Positions 1 through 8,679 are shown, numbered from the stretch's first letter. The stretch is 58,816 bases of DNA from an uncultured Dorea sp. (GCA_910584095.1 CAJTYU010000006.1:57819-116634), one strand, 5' to 3'. Made by a program: numbers and translations. The notes: generated from the letters alone by a model not told the origin.

Positions 1-55
1 GAACATTAGCAGTTCGTTAAGTATGCCATAACGAACATTAGCAGTTCGTTAAGTA
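1..55. repeat. Two direct copies of a 23-nt unit containing a dyad
   Basis: A 23-nt unit beginning GAACATTAGCAG occurs at 1-23 and again at 33-55, a 32-nt period. The second copy sits in a dyad: TAACGAAC (29-36), a 7-nt spacer, GTTCGTTA (44-51). The first copy is cut by the window edge, so the array may extend leftward. It lies about 45 nt before the citrate synthase start. It could be a tandem operator or a hairpin; no T-run follows, so it is not a typical terminator. Confidence 0.6.
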
Positions 56-98
56 GTACCTGTCAACCCGGTTTAGCAATAGAAAGAAGGAGAGGACT

Positions 99-1469
99 AT
101 GAGTAATTTTTCACCGAAGATGCTATTTGAAATCACGCCAGAGATCACCCATTTGGCAGAACTGTGTGAGGAGAACAATGCGATTGAAAAGGGGCTGTAC
201 GGAGAATATGACGTAAAGAGGGGACTGCGGGACATGAATGGAAAAGGCGTTCTCGCGGGCCTGACAAATGTTTCCGACGTACGTGCAAAGAAGATTGTGG
301 ACGGAGAAGAGGTGCCGTGTGCCGGCAACCTGTATTTCCGAGGATATAATATCAAGGATCTGGTACAGGGATTTTTGAAGGAAGACCGATACGGTTTTGA
401 AGAGACGGCATACCTGCTGCTGTTCGGAGAGCTGCCGAACGCGGTTGAGCTGGAGAATTTCAAAGAGATGTTAGCGGACAGAAGAACCTTGCCGCCGAAT
501 TTTGTAAGAGATGTGATCATGAAGGCGCCAAGCCGCGATATGATGAACAGCTTATCAAGGTCTATCTTGAATTTGTATACATACGATGCGAAGGCGGACG
601 ACACATCCATACCGAATGTGCTCCGTCAGTGTTTGAACCTGATCAGCCAGTTCCCGATGCTGATGGTATATGGCTATCATGCTTACAATTACCGGCGGGG
701 GCGGGATCTGTTTATCTATGCGCCGCGGCCGGAGCTTTCCATGGCGGAGAATATTCTGATGATGCTGAGGGAAGATCGTCAGTATTCCAAGCTGGAGGCG
801 CGGATTCTGGATATGGCGATGGTGCTGCATATGGATCATGGCGGAGGCAATAACTCTACGTTTACCACCCATGTGGTGACTTCATCCGGGACGGATACCT
901 ATTCTACGATGGCGGCGGCTATGGCATCCTTAAAGGGGCCGAAGCATGGCGGGGCGAATATCAAGGTTACTAAGATGTTTAATGATATGATGAAGACGGT
1001 AAGCGACTGGGAGGACGAGGCGGAGGTTCGTCAGTATCTGTACGATTTGCTGGATAAGAAGGCTTTTGACCAGAAGGGTCTGATTTATGGAATGGGACAT
1101 GCGATTTATTCTATATCCGATCCGAGGGCAGAGATTTTTAAAGCTTTTGTGGAGCAGCTTGCAATGGAAAAGGGCTATGAGAAGGAATATGCCCTTTATG
1201 AAAAGGTGGAACGTCTGGCGCCGGAGGTGATCAGCGAACGCCGCAGGATGTACAAGGGCGTTAATGCAAATGTGGATTTCTACAGCGGCCTGGTGTACCA
1301 GATGCTGAATCTTCCGTCGGCTCTTTATACGCCGATTTTTGCGGCGGCAAGAATTGTAGGATGGAGCGCGCACCGGCTTGAGGAGCTTAGGAACGTGGAT
1401 AAGATCATTCGTCCGGCATACAAGGCGCTTGCTCCTCACCGGGAATACATCCAAATGGAGGACAGGTAG
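99..1469 (+). CDS. gltA: Citrate synthase
   Basis: 456 residues. The enzyme condenses oxaloacetate and acetyl-CoA to citrate in the cytoplasm. Family active-site residues are visible: His283 in KHGGAN, His334 in GMGHAIY and Asp393 in NVDFYSG. The N-terminal extension of about 40 residues before the conserved core fits the longer clostridial forms. AGGAG lies 8-12 nt before the ATG, supporting this start. The stop is followed directly by the ATG of the next gene, so the two are probably co-transcribed. In an anaerobe this most likely feeds 2-oxoglutarate and glutamate synthesis (inference). Citrate versus 2-methylcitrate synthase cannot be separated by eye, but no methylcitrate genes are adjacent. 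Confidence 0.93.
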   Translation: MSNFSPKMLFEITPEITHLAELCEENNAIEKGLYGEYDVKRGLRDMNGKGVLAGLTNVSDVRAKKIVDGEEVPCAGNLYFRGYNIKDLVQGFLKEDRYGFEETAYLLLFGELPNAVELENFKEMLADRRTLPPNFVRDVIMKAPSRDMMNSLSRSILNLYTYDAKADDTSIPNVLRQCLNLISQFPMLMVYGYHAYNYRRGRDLFIYAPRPELSMAENILMMLREDRQYSKLEARILDMAMVLHMDHGGGNNSTFTTHVVTSSGTDTYSTMAAAMASLKGPKHGGANIKVTKMFNDMMKTVSDWEDEAEVRQYLYDLLDKKAFDQKGLIYGMGHAIYSISDPRAEIFKAFVEQLAMEKGYEKEYALYEKVERLAPEVISERRRMYKGVNANVDFYSGLVYQMLNLPSALYTPIFAAARIVGWSAHRLEELRNVDKIIRPAYKALAPHREYIQMEDR

Positions 1470-2402
1470 ATGAAACAGGAATTTTATTTTCCGTCAAGCG
1501 ATGGACAGACAAGGATACATGGAATTATCTGGAGGCCGGAAACGGAAGTGAAGGCTGTGCTTCAGATCTGTCACGGCATGGTAGAGTATATTGACCGATA
1601 TGACGGATTTGCCTCTTATCTGGCAGAGAGAGGAATCTGTGTGACAGGGCACGACCATCTGGGACACGGGAAATCAGTACAAAGTGAGGAACAGCTGGGC
1701 TTCTTTCATGAAACTCATGGAAATCAATATGTAATTACGGATATCCACAAGCTTCGCCGGATGACTGAGAAGGAATATGCCGGGACGCCTTATTTTATGA
1801 TGGGACACAGTATGGGGTCTTTTCTGCTCCGGCAGTATCTTACTATGAGGGCGGAAGGTCTGGCGGGAGCGATTATTATGGGGACGGGATCCATGCCCTA
1901 TGAGCTTTTGAAGGCAGGGCAGACAGTCTGCAGAGTGATTGCGGCGGCGAAGGGATGGAAACATAGAAGCAGCTTTGTGAATGGGCTTGGCATGGGCGGT
2001 TATAATAAGCAGTTTGAGCCGAGTGAAAGTACCAAGGACTGGATAACATCGGATGAAGAAATGCGGAAAAAGTACGAAGCTGATCCGCTGTGCAGTTTTA
2101 CTTTTACGGTAAACGGCTATTATCAGATGTTTGAGGGTATGAAGGCCCTGACCAGACGCAGCGCTGCCGGGAAGCTTCCAAAAGAACTGCCGGTGTTCTT
2201 CGTGTCGGGTGCGGAGGATCCGGTAGGGGCCAATGGGGAAGGTGTGGAGGAAGTATTTCACAAATACAAAGCGGCGGGGCTTTTGGATGTGACGATGAAG
2301 CTGTATCCGGGGAAACGACATGAGATATTGAACGAATCAGACCGGGAAGAGGTCTATGAGGATTTGTACCAGTGGGTGAGGACACATGCGGAAGAATTAT
2401 AA
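1470..2402 (+). CDS. Alpha/beta hydrolase, lysophospholipase/monoacylglycerol lipase-like
   Basis: 310 residues, Hydrolase_4 (serine aminopeptidase S33) type. The nucleophile elbow GHSMGS places Ser114. Asp250 in SGAEDPVG and His284 in KRHEIL complete a plausible triad. ICHGMVEY near residue 35 provides the oxyanion region. There is no signal peptide, so it acts in the cytoplasm, perhaps on lysophospholipids or monoglycerides; the substrate is not shown. The ribosome site GGAGG lies inside the end of citrate synthase, and the ATG follows its stop with no gap. The next gene overlaps its 3' end by 17 nt. Translational coupling of all three is likely. Confidence 0.85.
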   Translation: MKQEFYFPSSDGQTRIHGIIWRPETEVKAVLQICHGMVEYIDRYDGFASYLAERGICVTGHDHLGHGKSVQSEEQLGFFHETHGNQYVITDIHKLRRMTEKEYAGTPYFMMGHSMGSFLLRQYLTMRAEGLAGAIIMGTGSMPYELLKAGQTVCRVIAAAKGWKHRSSFVNGLGMGGYNKQFEPSESTKDWITSDEEMRKKYEADPLCSFTFTVNGYYQMFEGMKALTRRSAAGKLPKELPVFFVSGAEDPVGANGEGVEEVFHKYKAAGLLDVTMKLYPGKRHEILNESDREEVYEDLYQWVRTHAEEL

Positions 2403-3180
2403 GAAACAGCAGAAGCAGCTGAATAAGAAGCTGCTTCTGTTTCTTGTCATATTGGGGATACTGGCCGGCTGTTATACATATTTTGTAGACCCGGAATTTC
2501 CGGGGAAATTTGCGGCGGCGGTGGAGAATTGTACGGAAGGGGCCGAATGGTTTATTGATATCCTAACCGGAGACGACGCTGAACCGGCCATAGCTTTGGA
2601 GGATATTCCGGAATATTCCGGGGAGCCTTACGTTGTTGTGGAGGGGAATGAACCGGATTTTTCTGACGAGGAAAGAGGCCGGGATTCCTTCGAGGATTAC
2701 AGCGAGCTGGACAGGCTTGGAAGGTGTCAGGAAGCAAGCGCCAATGTGGGAGAGGATCTGATGCCTGCTGAGAAACGTGGGGATATCAGCGAGGTGAAGC
2801 CCAGCGGTTGGGAGAATGAGTATTATGACTTTGTGGACGGCGGCTATGTCTACAATCGCTGCCATCTGATCGGCTATCAGCTTGCCGGGGAAAATGCCAA
2901 TGAAAAGAACCTGATTACGGGAACGCGGTATATGAACGTGGAGGGGATGCTGCCCTTTGAGAACGAGGTGGCGGAGTATGTGCGGGAGACAGGGAATCAT
3001 GTACTTTTCCGGGTGACGCCCATTTATGACGGAAAGAATCTGGTGGCTTCCGGCGTGCAGATGGAGGCGGAGTCGGTAGAGGATCAGGGAGAGAGCGTGC
3101 AGTTTAATGTATACTGCTACAATGTGCAGCCGGGGGTGGAGATTGATTATGCCACCGGGGAGAATTGGATAGAGGAATAA
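2386..3180 (+). CDS. Membrane-anchored DNA/RNA non-specific endonuclease
   Basis: 264 residues of the DNA-entry nuclease (EndA/Spd1) family. The core motif is YNRCHLIGYQLAG, with the putative catalytic His160; the next conserved block is NEKNLITGTRYMN, carrying the metal-binding Asn. The more familiar DRGH motif reads NRCH here. The N-terminus has a basic stretch, a hydrophobic segment (about residues 16-28) and ILAGC, which could be a lipobox or simply a membrane anchor. The catalytic domain would face outside and degrade extracellular nucleic acid. The start overlaps the previous gene by 17 nt. A Glu/Asp-rich linker (residues 55-105) separates anchor and domain. Confidence 0.85.
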   Translation: MRKNYKKQQKQLNKKLLLFLVILGILAGCYTYFVDPEFPGKFAAAVENCTEGAEWFIDILTGDDAEPAIALEDIPEYSGEPYVVVEGNEPDFSDEERGRDSFEDYSELDRLGRCQEASANVGEDLMPAEKRGDISEVKPSGWENEYYDFVDGGYVYNRCHLIGYQLAGENANEKNLITGTRYMNVEGMLPFENEVAEYVRETGNHVLFRVTPIYDGKNLVASGVQMEAESVEDQGESVQFNVYCYNVQPGVEIDYATGENWIEE

Positions 3181-3228
3181 TATAAGGCGTCTTTGCGGGC
3201 TGGTGTGACCGGAATGAACAATAACAGC

Positions 3229-3255
3229 GTTACTGCCAATGGAGCGAACAGAAAC
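3229..3255. repeat. 27-nt interspersed palindromic element, copy 1 (degenerate)
   Basis: Starts GTTACTGC, centre TGGAGCGAACAG, ends GAAAC. It matches the 8761-8787 element with a few changes, mainly in the second arm. It lies between the nuclease gene and the first regulator promoter. Confidence 0.55.
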
Positions 3256-3264
3256 AGAATGAGG

Positions 3265-3293
3265 TTGCAATTATACGGAAATTGTTATATTAT
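3265..3293 (+). promoter_or_regulatory. Promoter of frlR-like gene 1
   Basis: TTGCAA (3265-3270), a 17-nt spacer and TATTAT (3288-3293). The operator pair at 3304-3327 lies just downstream, across the expected transcription start, which suggests autorepression. Confidence 0.65.
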
Positions 3294-3303
3294 GAAACTA
3301 TAG

Positions 3304-3327
3304 TAATACATGTTATAATACGAGTTT
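3304..3327. promoter_or_regulatory. Tandem operator pair of the frl regulon
   Basis: Two abutting 12-nt sites, TAATACATGTTA (3304-3315) and TAATACGAGTTT (3316-3327), match the motif TAAKACRWGTTA found throughout this locus. They sit between the -10 box and the ribosome site of the first GntR gene. Confidence 0.65.
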
Positions 3328-3339
3328 CGGAGGCCGGAA

Positions 3340-4068
3340 ATGGGAGCAATAGAGAAAACAAAGGCGACACCGTTGTACTTGCAGCTAAAGAATAAGATTA
3401 AAAGAGAGATTCGTACAGGGATGTTAAAACCTGGCGAGAAGATTCCGTCAGAGGCACAACTGCAGAAAGAATACGGAATGAGCAGAGTGACAGTCCGCAG
3501 CGCAATGGCGGAGCTGGAGGTGGAAGGTTATATTATTAAGGTTCAGGGAAAGGGCAGTTTTGTCGCCCAGTCGGATATGCTGAGACTGCCGATCGGCGTT
3601 ACCAGTTTTACAGAGGATGCGAGAATGCAGGGCGTCAATCTGACGTCGAGAGTTGTAAAGTTTCAGATAGAGGATATTGCCTCTGATCTGGACAGAGAGT
3701 TTTTTGCAGGAAAAACAGAAGGCAAAGTGCTGGTGTTTAAGAGGATCCGTATTGCAGACGGAGTTCCCGTTACCATAGAGGAGAACCATCTCTCGCCAAA
3801 GATGCTGGATATGCAGGAGGAGAATCTGGAGGGCTCCTTTTACGAGATTCTTATGAATAGGTATCATCTGGTTCCTTCCAACAAAGGGCGGAGGAGCGTT
3901 AAGATCATATTTGCAGATGAAGAGATTGCAGAATATCTGAACCTGTCTGTTGGTACTCCGGTTATCAGCAGCGAGATGTGCGTGTTCGACATCAGCGGAG
4001 AGCCGATCCATACGGTACGCGACTGGGTCAGGGGGGATAACGACCGGTTTATCCGGTGGTATATATAA
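3340..4068 (+). CDS. GntR/HutC-family regulator with UTRA domain (FrlR-like, copy 1)
   Basis: 242 residues. The N-terminal winged helix (about 10-75) has LYLQLKNKIKREI, PSEAQLQKEYGMSRVTVR and KVQGKGSFV. The C-terminal UTRA ligand domain (about 95-240) has the family blocks EENHLSPKM and PSNKGRRSVK. Such proteins usually repress sugar or amine catabolic genes and release DNA when a phosphorylated substrate binds. GGAGG lies 6 nt before the ATG. Its own promoter carries two locus operators. It is followed by an operator at 4107 and the first deglycase. It is clearly paralogous to the gene at 5476 and more distantly to the one at 11657. The ligand is probably a fructosamine 6-phosphate (inference from neighbours and from B. 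subtilis FrlR). Confidence 0.88.
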   Translation: MGAIEKTKATPLYLQLKNKIKREIRTGMLKPGEKIPSEAQLQKEYGMSRVTVRSAMAELEVEGYIIKVQGKGSFVAQSDMLRLPIGVTSFTEDARMQGVNLTSRVVKFQIEDIASDLDREFFAGKTEGKVLVFKRIRIADGVPVTIEENHLSPKMLDMQEENLEGSFYEILMNRYHLVPSNKGRRSVKIIFADEEIAEYLNLSVGTPVISSEMCVFDISGEPIHTVRDWVRGDNDRFIRWYI

Positions 4069-4106
4069 GCCGATCTTTTGAACGGGATGAATGGAGCAAC
4101 ATATAA

Positions 4107-4123
4107 TAATACGAGTTAATACA
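4107..4123. promoter_or_regulatory. frl operator, distal site upstream of the first deglycase
   Basis: TAATACGAGTTAATACA differs at one position from the proximal site at 4263-4279. The two sites are 156 nt apart on either side of the 4229 promoter, a spacing that would allow looping. Confidence 0.6.
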
Positions 4124-4228
4124 TAGTGCGCATTTGGCAAATATGTCTGAAATGTGCATTTTTTATTGGATAATTAGAAAGAATAATTGTTTAAAAATAA
4201 TAAATTGTTATATTTTTGAAAATGTATA

Positions 4229-4279
4229 TTGACAGTTATTTGAAGTTGAAGTATTCTTAACTTAAGACGAGTTAATACA
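4229..4279 (+). promoter_or_regulatory. Promoter plus operator of the first deglycase
   Basis: TTGACA (4229-4234), 17 nt, TATTCT (4252-4257). TAAGACGAGTTAATACA (4263-4279) begins 11 nt after the first base of the -10 box. The frlD promoter at 6341 has exactly the same geometry, so both are probably controlled the same way. The 317-nt gap from 4068 to 4385 otherwise holds only AT-rich DNA and the distal operator. Confidence 0.75.
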
Positions 4280-4384
4280 AGATTAACGCGTAAACGAGAG
4301 TACTCTTTTAAACGACTGACGAGCCATTATTTAGTTATCGTGGAATACAGAATAATGAATCAATGGAAAAGGAGAAGCATAGTT

Positions 4385-5365
4385 ATGGAAATCAGAGAGC
4401 TTATGGAAAAGATTATTCAGGGAATGGAAACAGACGGCGGTATTAAGAGCGTAGTGTGGGTTGCGGCCGGAGGTTCCCACGACGGACACTGGCCGGCACA
4501 GTATTTTATGGATCGGGAGTCCACAGTTGTACGATCCCAGATGGTTACAAGCAGCGAATTTGTATATGCTGCTCCAAAGAGGGTGGGTAAAAATACTATC
4601 GTGGTTCTCACTTCTATGAGGGGAACCAGAGAGACGATTGACGCGGCTAAGAAGGCGAAAGAGCTTGGAGCAGTTACGGTCGGCCAGTATGTTCAGGAAT
4701 CCGGCCTTACAGAGGTGTGCGATTATAATGTTCAGTACGGAAGCATTTGGGAGGACGACGAGGATCAGAGCAGGACTAACGCAGGAAATGCGCTGCGGAT
4801 GGCAATGGCAATTGTAGATATTGCAGAGGGTTATGAGCATTATGGGTATGCAATGGAAGCATTTACGAAGATCCAGCCGGCATATGTAAAGGCGAGGGAA
4901 TACTGCAGGCCGCTTGCAGAGAAATGGGCGGCGCAGATGAAGGAGGAGGACTGCATCAATGTACTGGCCAGCGGTCCGGCCTATGGTTCCGGTCATATTT
5001 TCTCTACATGTAATATACTGGAGATGCTTCAGATCCAGTCGCCCACCTTTAACAGCTGTGACTTTTTCCACGGACCTTTTGAGATTACGGATAAGAACGA
5101 GGCGTTTTTCCTGCTTGTGGCTGAGGGCAGGACAAGGGCGGCAGATGAGCGCGCGATAACTTTTTTAAAGAAATATGCGGGGGATAAGGTATACATATTA
5201 GACGCCAAGGAGCTGGGAATCAATAATTTAAAGGACACCGTAGCAGAATATTTTAACCATCTGCTGTTTACACCTGTGCTGAATAATGTATATATGAAGG
5301 CGTTATCGGAGACGACCGGAACAGATTATACGACCCGCCGGTACATGTGGAAAGCAGAGTATTAG
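4385..5365 (+). CDS. frlB: FrlB-family SIS-domain fructosamine-6-phosphate deglycase, copy 1
   Basis: 326 residues with two SIS domains. The family cleaves fructoselysine 6-phosphate and similar Amadori 6-phosphates to glucose 6-phosphate and the free amino acid. Visible blocks are VAAGGSHDGH, the SIS loop LTSMRGTRET, SCDFFHGPFE and the FrlB-type end RRYMWKAEY. Glu213 and His229 are 16 residues apart, as in the E214/H230 pair described for Salmonella FraB. The Glu of the usual xxEFxHGP motif is Asp226 here. An in-frame ATG lies at 4340, but AAAGGAG before 4385 and the identical start of copy 2 favour 4385. The copy at 10622 is over 80% identical by eye. The exact amino-acid partner is unknown. 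Confidence 0.85.
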   Translation: MEIRELMEKIIQGMETDGGIKSVVWVAAGGSHDGHWPAQYFMDRESTVVRSQMVTSSEFVYAAPKRVGKNTIVVLTSMRGTRETIDAAKKAKELGAVTVGQYVQESGLTEVCDYNVQYGSIWEDDEDQSRTNAGNALRMAMAIVDIAEGYEHYGYAMEAFTKIQPAYVKAREYCRPLAEKWAAQMKEEDCINVLASGPAYGSGHIFSTCNILEMLQIQSPTFNSCDFFHGPFEITDKNEAFFLLVAEGRTRAADERAITFLKKYAGDKVYILDAKELGINNLKDTVAEYFNHLLFTPVLNNVYMKALSETTGTDYTTRRYMWKAEY

Positions 5366-5475
5366 TGAAGACTGAAGTTTTCAATTGCGGTTGATTTTCA
5401 GTATAAATTCATGTAGAATAAATAAAATGCGGAGCAATCCGCGGCATTATGAAATACATGTAAAAGGAAAATGCA

Positions 5476-6204
5476 ATGAAAGCAGCCGCAAAAGAGAATA
5501 CAACCCCCTTATATATACAATTGAAGAACCGTTTGATCAGCAAGATACAGACGGGGGCATTGCTGCCGGGAGATAAGCTTCCGTCGGAATCGGAGCTGCA
5601 GAGAGAATATGGTATGAGCCGCGTAACGGTCCGGAATGCGATGGCGGAACTGGAAGTGGGAGGATTCATTGTCAAGGTTCAGGGAAAGGGAAGCTTTGTA
5701 GCCCAGCCGGATATGCTGCAGCTTCCGAGCGGAGTGATGAGCTTTACAGGCAATGCCAAGATGCAAGGCATCAGGCTGACTACGGAAGTTTTAGAGGCCG
5801 GGGTGAGACCGGTAGAATCTGAACTGGACAAAAGTTTCTTCGGCTTGGAGGACGGCGGCGAGATCATGGCCGTTAAACGGATCCGCAGTGCGGATGGGAT
5901 TCCTATTTCTGTGGAGGAGAACCATTTTTCAGCAAAGCTTGAGACTCTTGCCGGAGACGATCTGACCGGGTCGCTTTATGAACTGCTGATGAGGAAGTAC
6001 CGTATGATTCCATCCAATAAGGGGAGGAGGAGCATCTATATCAGTTATGCCTCTGAGGAGACTGCCCGGCATCTGGATATCAGCGTGGGTACTCCGGTTA
6101 TTGACTCAGAACTGTGTGTGTTTGATATTAACGGCGATCCGATCCATACAGTCCACGAGATCGTGAGGGGAGATAATAATAAGTATATGAGGTGGTATGT
6201 GTAG
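5476..6204 (+). CDS. GntR/HutC-family regulator with UTRA domain (FrlR-like, copy 2)
   Basis: 242 residues, the same length and layout as the protein at 3340 and similar along its whole length. The winged helix has LYIQLKNRLISKI, PSESELQREYGMSRVTVR and KVQGKGSFV. The UTRA domain has EENHFSAKL and PSNKGRRSI. AAAAGGAA precedes the ATG. A weak operator-like site, AAATACATGTAA (5452-5463), overlaps the ribosome site region. A hairpin GCGGA-GCAA-TCCGC (5429-5442) lies in its leader. It probably controls the same operator family as its paralogues; whether the three differ in ligand cannot be told from sequence. Confidence 0.87.
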   Translation: MKAAAKENTTPLYIQLKNRLISKIQTGALLPGDKLPSESELQREYGMSRVTVRNAMAELEVGGFIVKVQGKGSFVAQPDMLQLPSGVMSFTGNAKMQGIRLTTEVLEAGVRPVESELDKSFFGLEDGGEIMAVKRIRSADGIPISVEENHFSAKLETLAGDDLTGSLYELLMRKYRMIPSNKGRRSIYISYASEETARHLDISVGTPVIDSELCVFDINGDPIHTVHEIVRGDNNKYMRWYV

Positions 6205-6223
6205 AACGGAAAAAAGAGGTATA

Positions 6224-6240
6224 TAATACATGTTAAGACG
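6224..6240. promoter_or_regulatory. frl operator between the regulator stop and its terminator
   Basis: TAATACATGTTAAGACG carries the same two heptamers as the promoter sites, but in swapped order. It lies after the regulator gene and directly before the terminator stem, with no promoter seen beside it. Confidence 0.5.
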
Positions 6241-6277
6241 AAAGAACCGAGTCTGGATACAGGACTCGGTTCTTTTT
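6241..6277 (+). terminator. Rho-independent terminator after the second regulator
   Basis: A perfect 13-bp stem, AAAGAACCGAGTC (6241-6253) with GACTCGGTTCTTT (6263-6275), a 9-nt loop, and a T-run overlapping the second arm. It separates the first regulator/deglycase block from the kinase-transporter operon. Confidence 0.9.
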
Positions 6278-6340
6278 ACTAAAAAAAGAATATAAAAATT
6301 ATGTATTTTGTACAAAAATTTTGCTTTTTTGTAAACAGTA

Positions 6341-6391
6341 TTGACAAATCATGAAAATACAATTATCTTAAATATAAGACGTGTTAATACA
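6341..6391 (+). promoter_or_regulatory. Promoter plus operator of the kinase-transporter operon
   Basis: TTGACA (6341-6346), 17 nt, TATCTT (6364-6369). The operator TAAGACGTGTTAATACA (6375-6391) begins 11 nt from the start of the -10 box. The site covers the expected transcription start, the position for simple repression. Confidence 0.8.
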
Positions 6392-6413
6392 TTTTATATC
6401 GGAGGGAAGTCTC

Positions 6414-7301
6414 ATGGAAAGGAATCCAAGAATCGTTGGAATTGGGATTGCCGTTGTTGATATATACCGTCATCACGGAAAGATGTATCCGGGGGGAAAT
6501 GAATATAACGTGGCATATCATGCAAAACTACAGGGTGCAGACGCTGCTTTTATGGGAGTATTTGCAGACGATAGGGCGGGAAAGCTTCTGGAAGGGACTT
6601 TGCAGGAAGCCGGGATTGATACCAGCCATTCCCATCATGAGAAGGGATCCAGCGGGTATGCGATTGTGGATTTGGTCCGCGGGGACAGGGTATTTGTTGA
6701 CTGGAACCGGCAGGGTGTGACAGATCTTTATCCGTTTACGTTTACAGAAGAGGAAATTGAATATATAAAGACCTTTGATATTGCGAGCCTGAGCAAAAAT
6801 TCCAGAGTTACCTATGAGAAGTTCGAGCGGCTTGCAGATTTAGGGGTAGTAATGAGTTATGATTTTAACGATAATTTTACAGCGGAAGATATCGAGAGGA
6901 TAGCGCCCTGTGTGAAGACCGGCTTTTTTTCCTGCAGTCATTTGGAAGAAGAGGAAATTAAGAGGCTGCTGAAACGCTGCGTGGATCTTGGCTGCGAAAT
7001 TGCGGTTGGAACAAGGGGCGAGAAAGCGTCGATTGCATATGACGGAAGGAATTATTATTACCATGATATCGTTCGTGTCAAGGCGAAGGACACCATGGGA
7101 GCGGGGGATTCTTTTATCAGTGCATTTCTAACGAATTATTTATCGGCGGGGGCTGACGAGTCTTTTACTGCTGAGGATAAGATAAGTGATTTACTGCGCA
7201 GGGCGGCAGAGTATGCGGCCGGCGTGGTAGTCAAAGACGGAGCGCTGGGAATCGGGTATGACGTCGATCCGGACCGGCTGTCCGAAGTCATCAATATTTA
7301 G
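6414..7301 (+). CDS. frlD: PfkB-family kinase, fructoselysine 6-kinase-like (FrlD)
   Basis: 295 residues. It would phosphorylate the imported Amadori compound at C6 with ATP, giving the deglycase substrate. PfkB signature 1 appears as PGGNEYNVAYHA (about 26-37). The C-terminal signature DTMGAGDSF holds the catalytic base Asp232. The GGN-NVA block, MGVFADDRAG and DIVRVKAKDTMGAGDSF resemble E. coli FrlD. An upstream in-frame ATG at 6381 lies inside the operator. GGAGG 8 nt before 6414 decides for the shorter form. It is first in an operon with the transporter genes. The only kinase in the locus must serve all three deglycases unless another lies elsewhere. Confidence 0.85.
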   Translation: MERNPRIVGIGIAVVDIYRHHGKMYPGGNEYNVAYHAKLQGADAAFMGVFADDRAGKLLEGTLQEAGIDTSHSHHEKGSSGYAIVDLVRGDRVFVDWNRQGVTDLYPFTFTEEEIEYIKTFDIASLSKNSRVTYEKFERLADLGVVMSYDFNDNFTAEDIERIAPCVKTGFFSCSHLEEEEIKRLLKRCVDLGCEIAVGTRGEKASIAYDGRNYYYHDIVRVKAKDTMGAGDSFISAFLTNYLSAGADESFTAEDKISDLLRRAAEYAAGVVVKDGALGIGYDVDPDRLSEVINI

Positions 7302-7334
7302 AGGGATTTCAAGAAGAAATGGAGGAGAAAGGTT

Positions 7335-8654
7335 ATGAAAAAAAGAGTTTTGGCATCTTTGCTGTCGGCAGTAATGGTACTTGGAATGCTGTCAGGCTGC
7401 GCAGCTTCCGGTTCGGGAGGTTCCGATAACGGAGGTGATGAATCCAGCGACGCAGACGGAAAAGTTACGCTGAAGTTTTTGAATAAGTATCCGGAAGAAG
7501 AGTATGTGCATTATTTTGAAGACGCGGTCGCGGCGTTTGAGGATGCAAATCCGGATATCCATATTGAAATGGAAAATGTATCGGATCAGGCGATTAAGGA
7601 TAAACTGAGCGTTGTCGCTTCCGGCGGAGACATGCCTGATATTTATTTCTCATGGACGGGCGAGCGTGTAAAGAGATTTGCCCGCGGCGATAAGGCCCTT
7701 GATTTAACGCCGTATCTGGAAGAGGATACCGAGTGGCGCGACAGTTTCCTGCCGGCGTTTTTGAATAATTCTACCTATGATGGAAAGACCTATGCGATTC
7801 CGTTCAGAAGCAGTATCATGTATATGATCTATAATAAGAAGGTCTTTACAGATAACAAAATTGAGATTCCAAAGACATGGGATGAATTTCTTGAAGTATG
7901 TGAGACGCTGAAGGAAAAAGGAATCACTCCGGTGGGATTTGGAAACGCCCAGAATTGGTATTCTTCATGGTGGATCGGACTCTTTAATGCAATGATGGTT
8001 GCTCCGGACGTTATGAATACAGATTATACTCCGGAAACAGGCGAGTTTACAGACCCGGCTTATGTGGAAGCTGTACAAATATTTCTGGATATGAATGAGA
8101 AAGGATACTTTGGAGATCATGTAAATTCAAAGGATTACTATGAGGTCCGCGAACAGCTTGGAGCGGGGCAGGTTGGAATGATGCTGGACGCTACGGCGCA
8201 GTTTACACAGTACGACGACATTGCCGGCGAAGAGGGATGGGGATTCTTTAAGATTCCAGTTATGGAAGGCGCTGCGGGAGATCCCGGTACAATCGGCGGA
8301 GGCGGCGAAGCATGGCTTGTATCCAGTACATGCAGCCATCCGGATGAAGCGGTAGAGTTCCTGAAATTCATGACCAGCGTTGAGCAGGGACAGAAGCAGA
8401 CCTCTGAGGCTGGGCTTCCCAATGCGCTGATCGGCGGAATTACATCAGACAACGCTACGGCGGCGCTTGTTGAAGCTTATGAACAGGCGGAAGGATATAC
8501 GAATATTGCCGACTGGCTTGACTGTGCGGTTGAGGCTTCAATTGCCGATCAGTATATGGCAAGTATTTCCGAAGGATTTGACGGAAAGTCAGCCGAGGAT
8601 ATTATGGCGGATGTACAGAAGGCGGCAAAGGCTGTAAAGGAAGAGGCAGAGTAA
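7335..8654 (+). CDS. frlO: CUT1 ABC transporter substrate-binding lipoprotein (FrlO-like)
   Basis: 439 residues. A lipoprotein signal ends in MLSGC with Cys22, followed by a Gly/Ser/Asp-rich linker. The body is a family 1 solute-binding protein (kyPEEEYVHYFEDAVAAFEDANPDIHIEM near the N-terminus, PDIYFSW, and the Gly-rich GGGGEAW loop). It should capture the glycated amino acid outside the cell and deliver it to the permeases at 8812 and 9706. The ribosome site is AGGAGAAAGG. It is followed by a terminator-like hairpin (8680-8720) that probably keeps its level above that of the permeases. The FrlO assignment rests on context with frlD and frlB; ligand specificity is inferred. Confidence 0.85.
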   Translation: MKKRVLASLLSAVMVLGMLSGCAASGSGGSDNGGDESSDADGKVTLKFLNKYPEEEYVHYFEDAVAAFEDANPDIHIEMENVSDQAIKDKLSVVASGGDMPDIYFSWTGERVKRFARGDKALDLTPYLEEDTEWRDSFLPAFLNNSTYDGKTYAIPFRSSIMYMIYNKKVFTDNKIEIPKTWDEFLEVCETLKEKGITPVGFGNAQNWYSSWWIGLFNAMMVAPDVMNTDYTPETGEFTDPAYVEAVQIFLDMNEKGYFGDHVNSKDYYEVREQLGAGQVGMMLDATAQFTQYDDIAGEEGWGFFKIPVMEGAAGDPGTIGGGGEAWLVSSTCSHPDEAVEFLKFMTSVEQGQKQTSEAGLPNALIGGITSDNATAALVEAYEQAEGYTNIADWLDCAVEASIADQYMASISEGFDGKSAEDIMADVQKAAKAVKEEAE

Positions 8655-8679
8655 GAGTGATCCGGCTTCTATAAAATAA

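Noticed and set aside
1..55. Start of a CRISPR array
   Set aside because: Only two copies are seen, the spacer is 9 nt, the repeat contains a plain dyad, and no cas gene is near.
4340..4384. Longer N-terminus for the first deglycase
   Set aside because: Copies 2 and 3 begin at the equivalent of 4385 and the ribosome site fits only that ATG.
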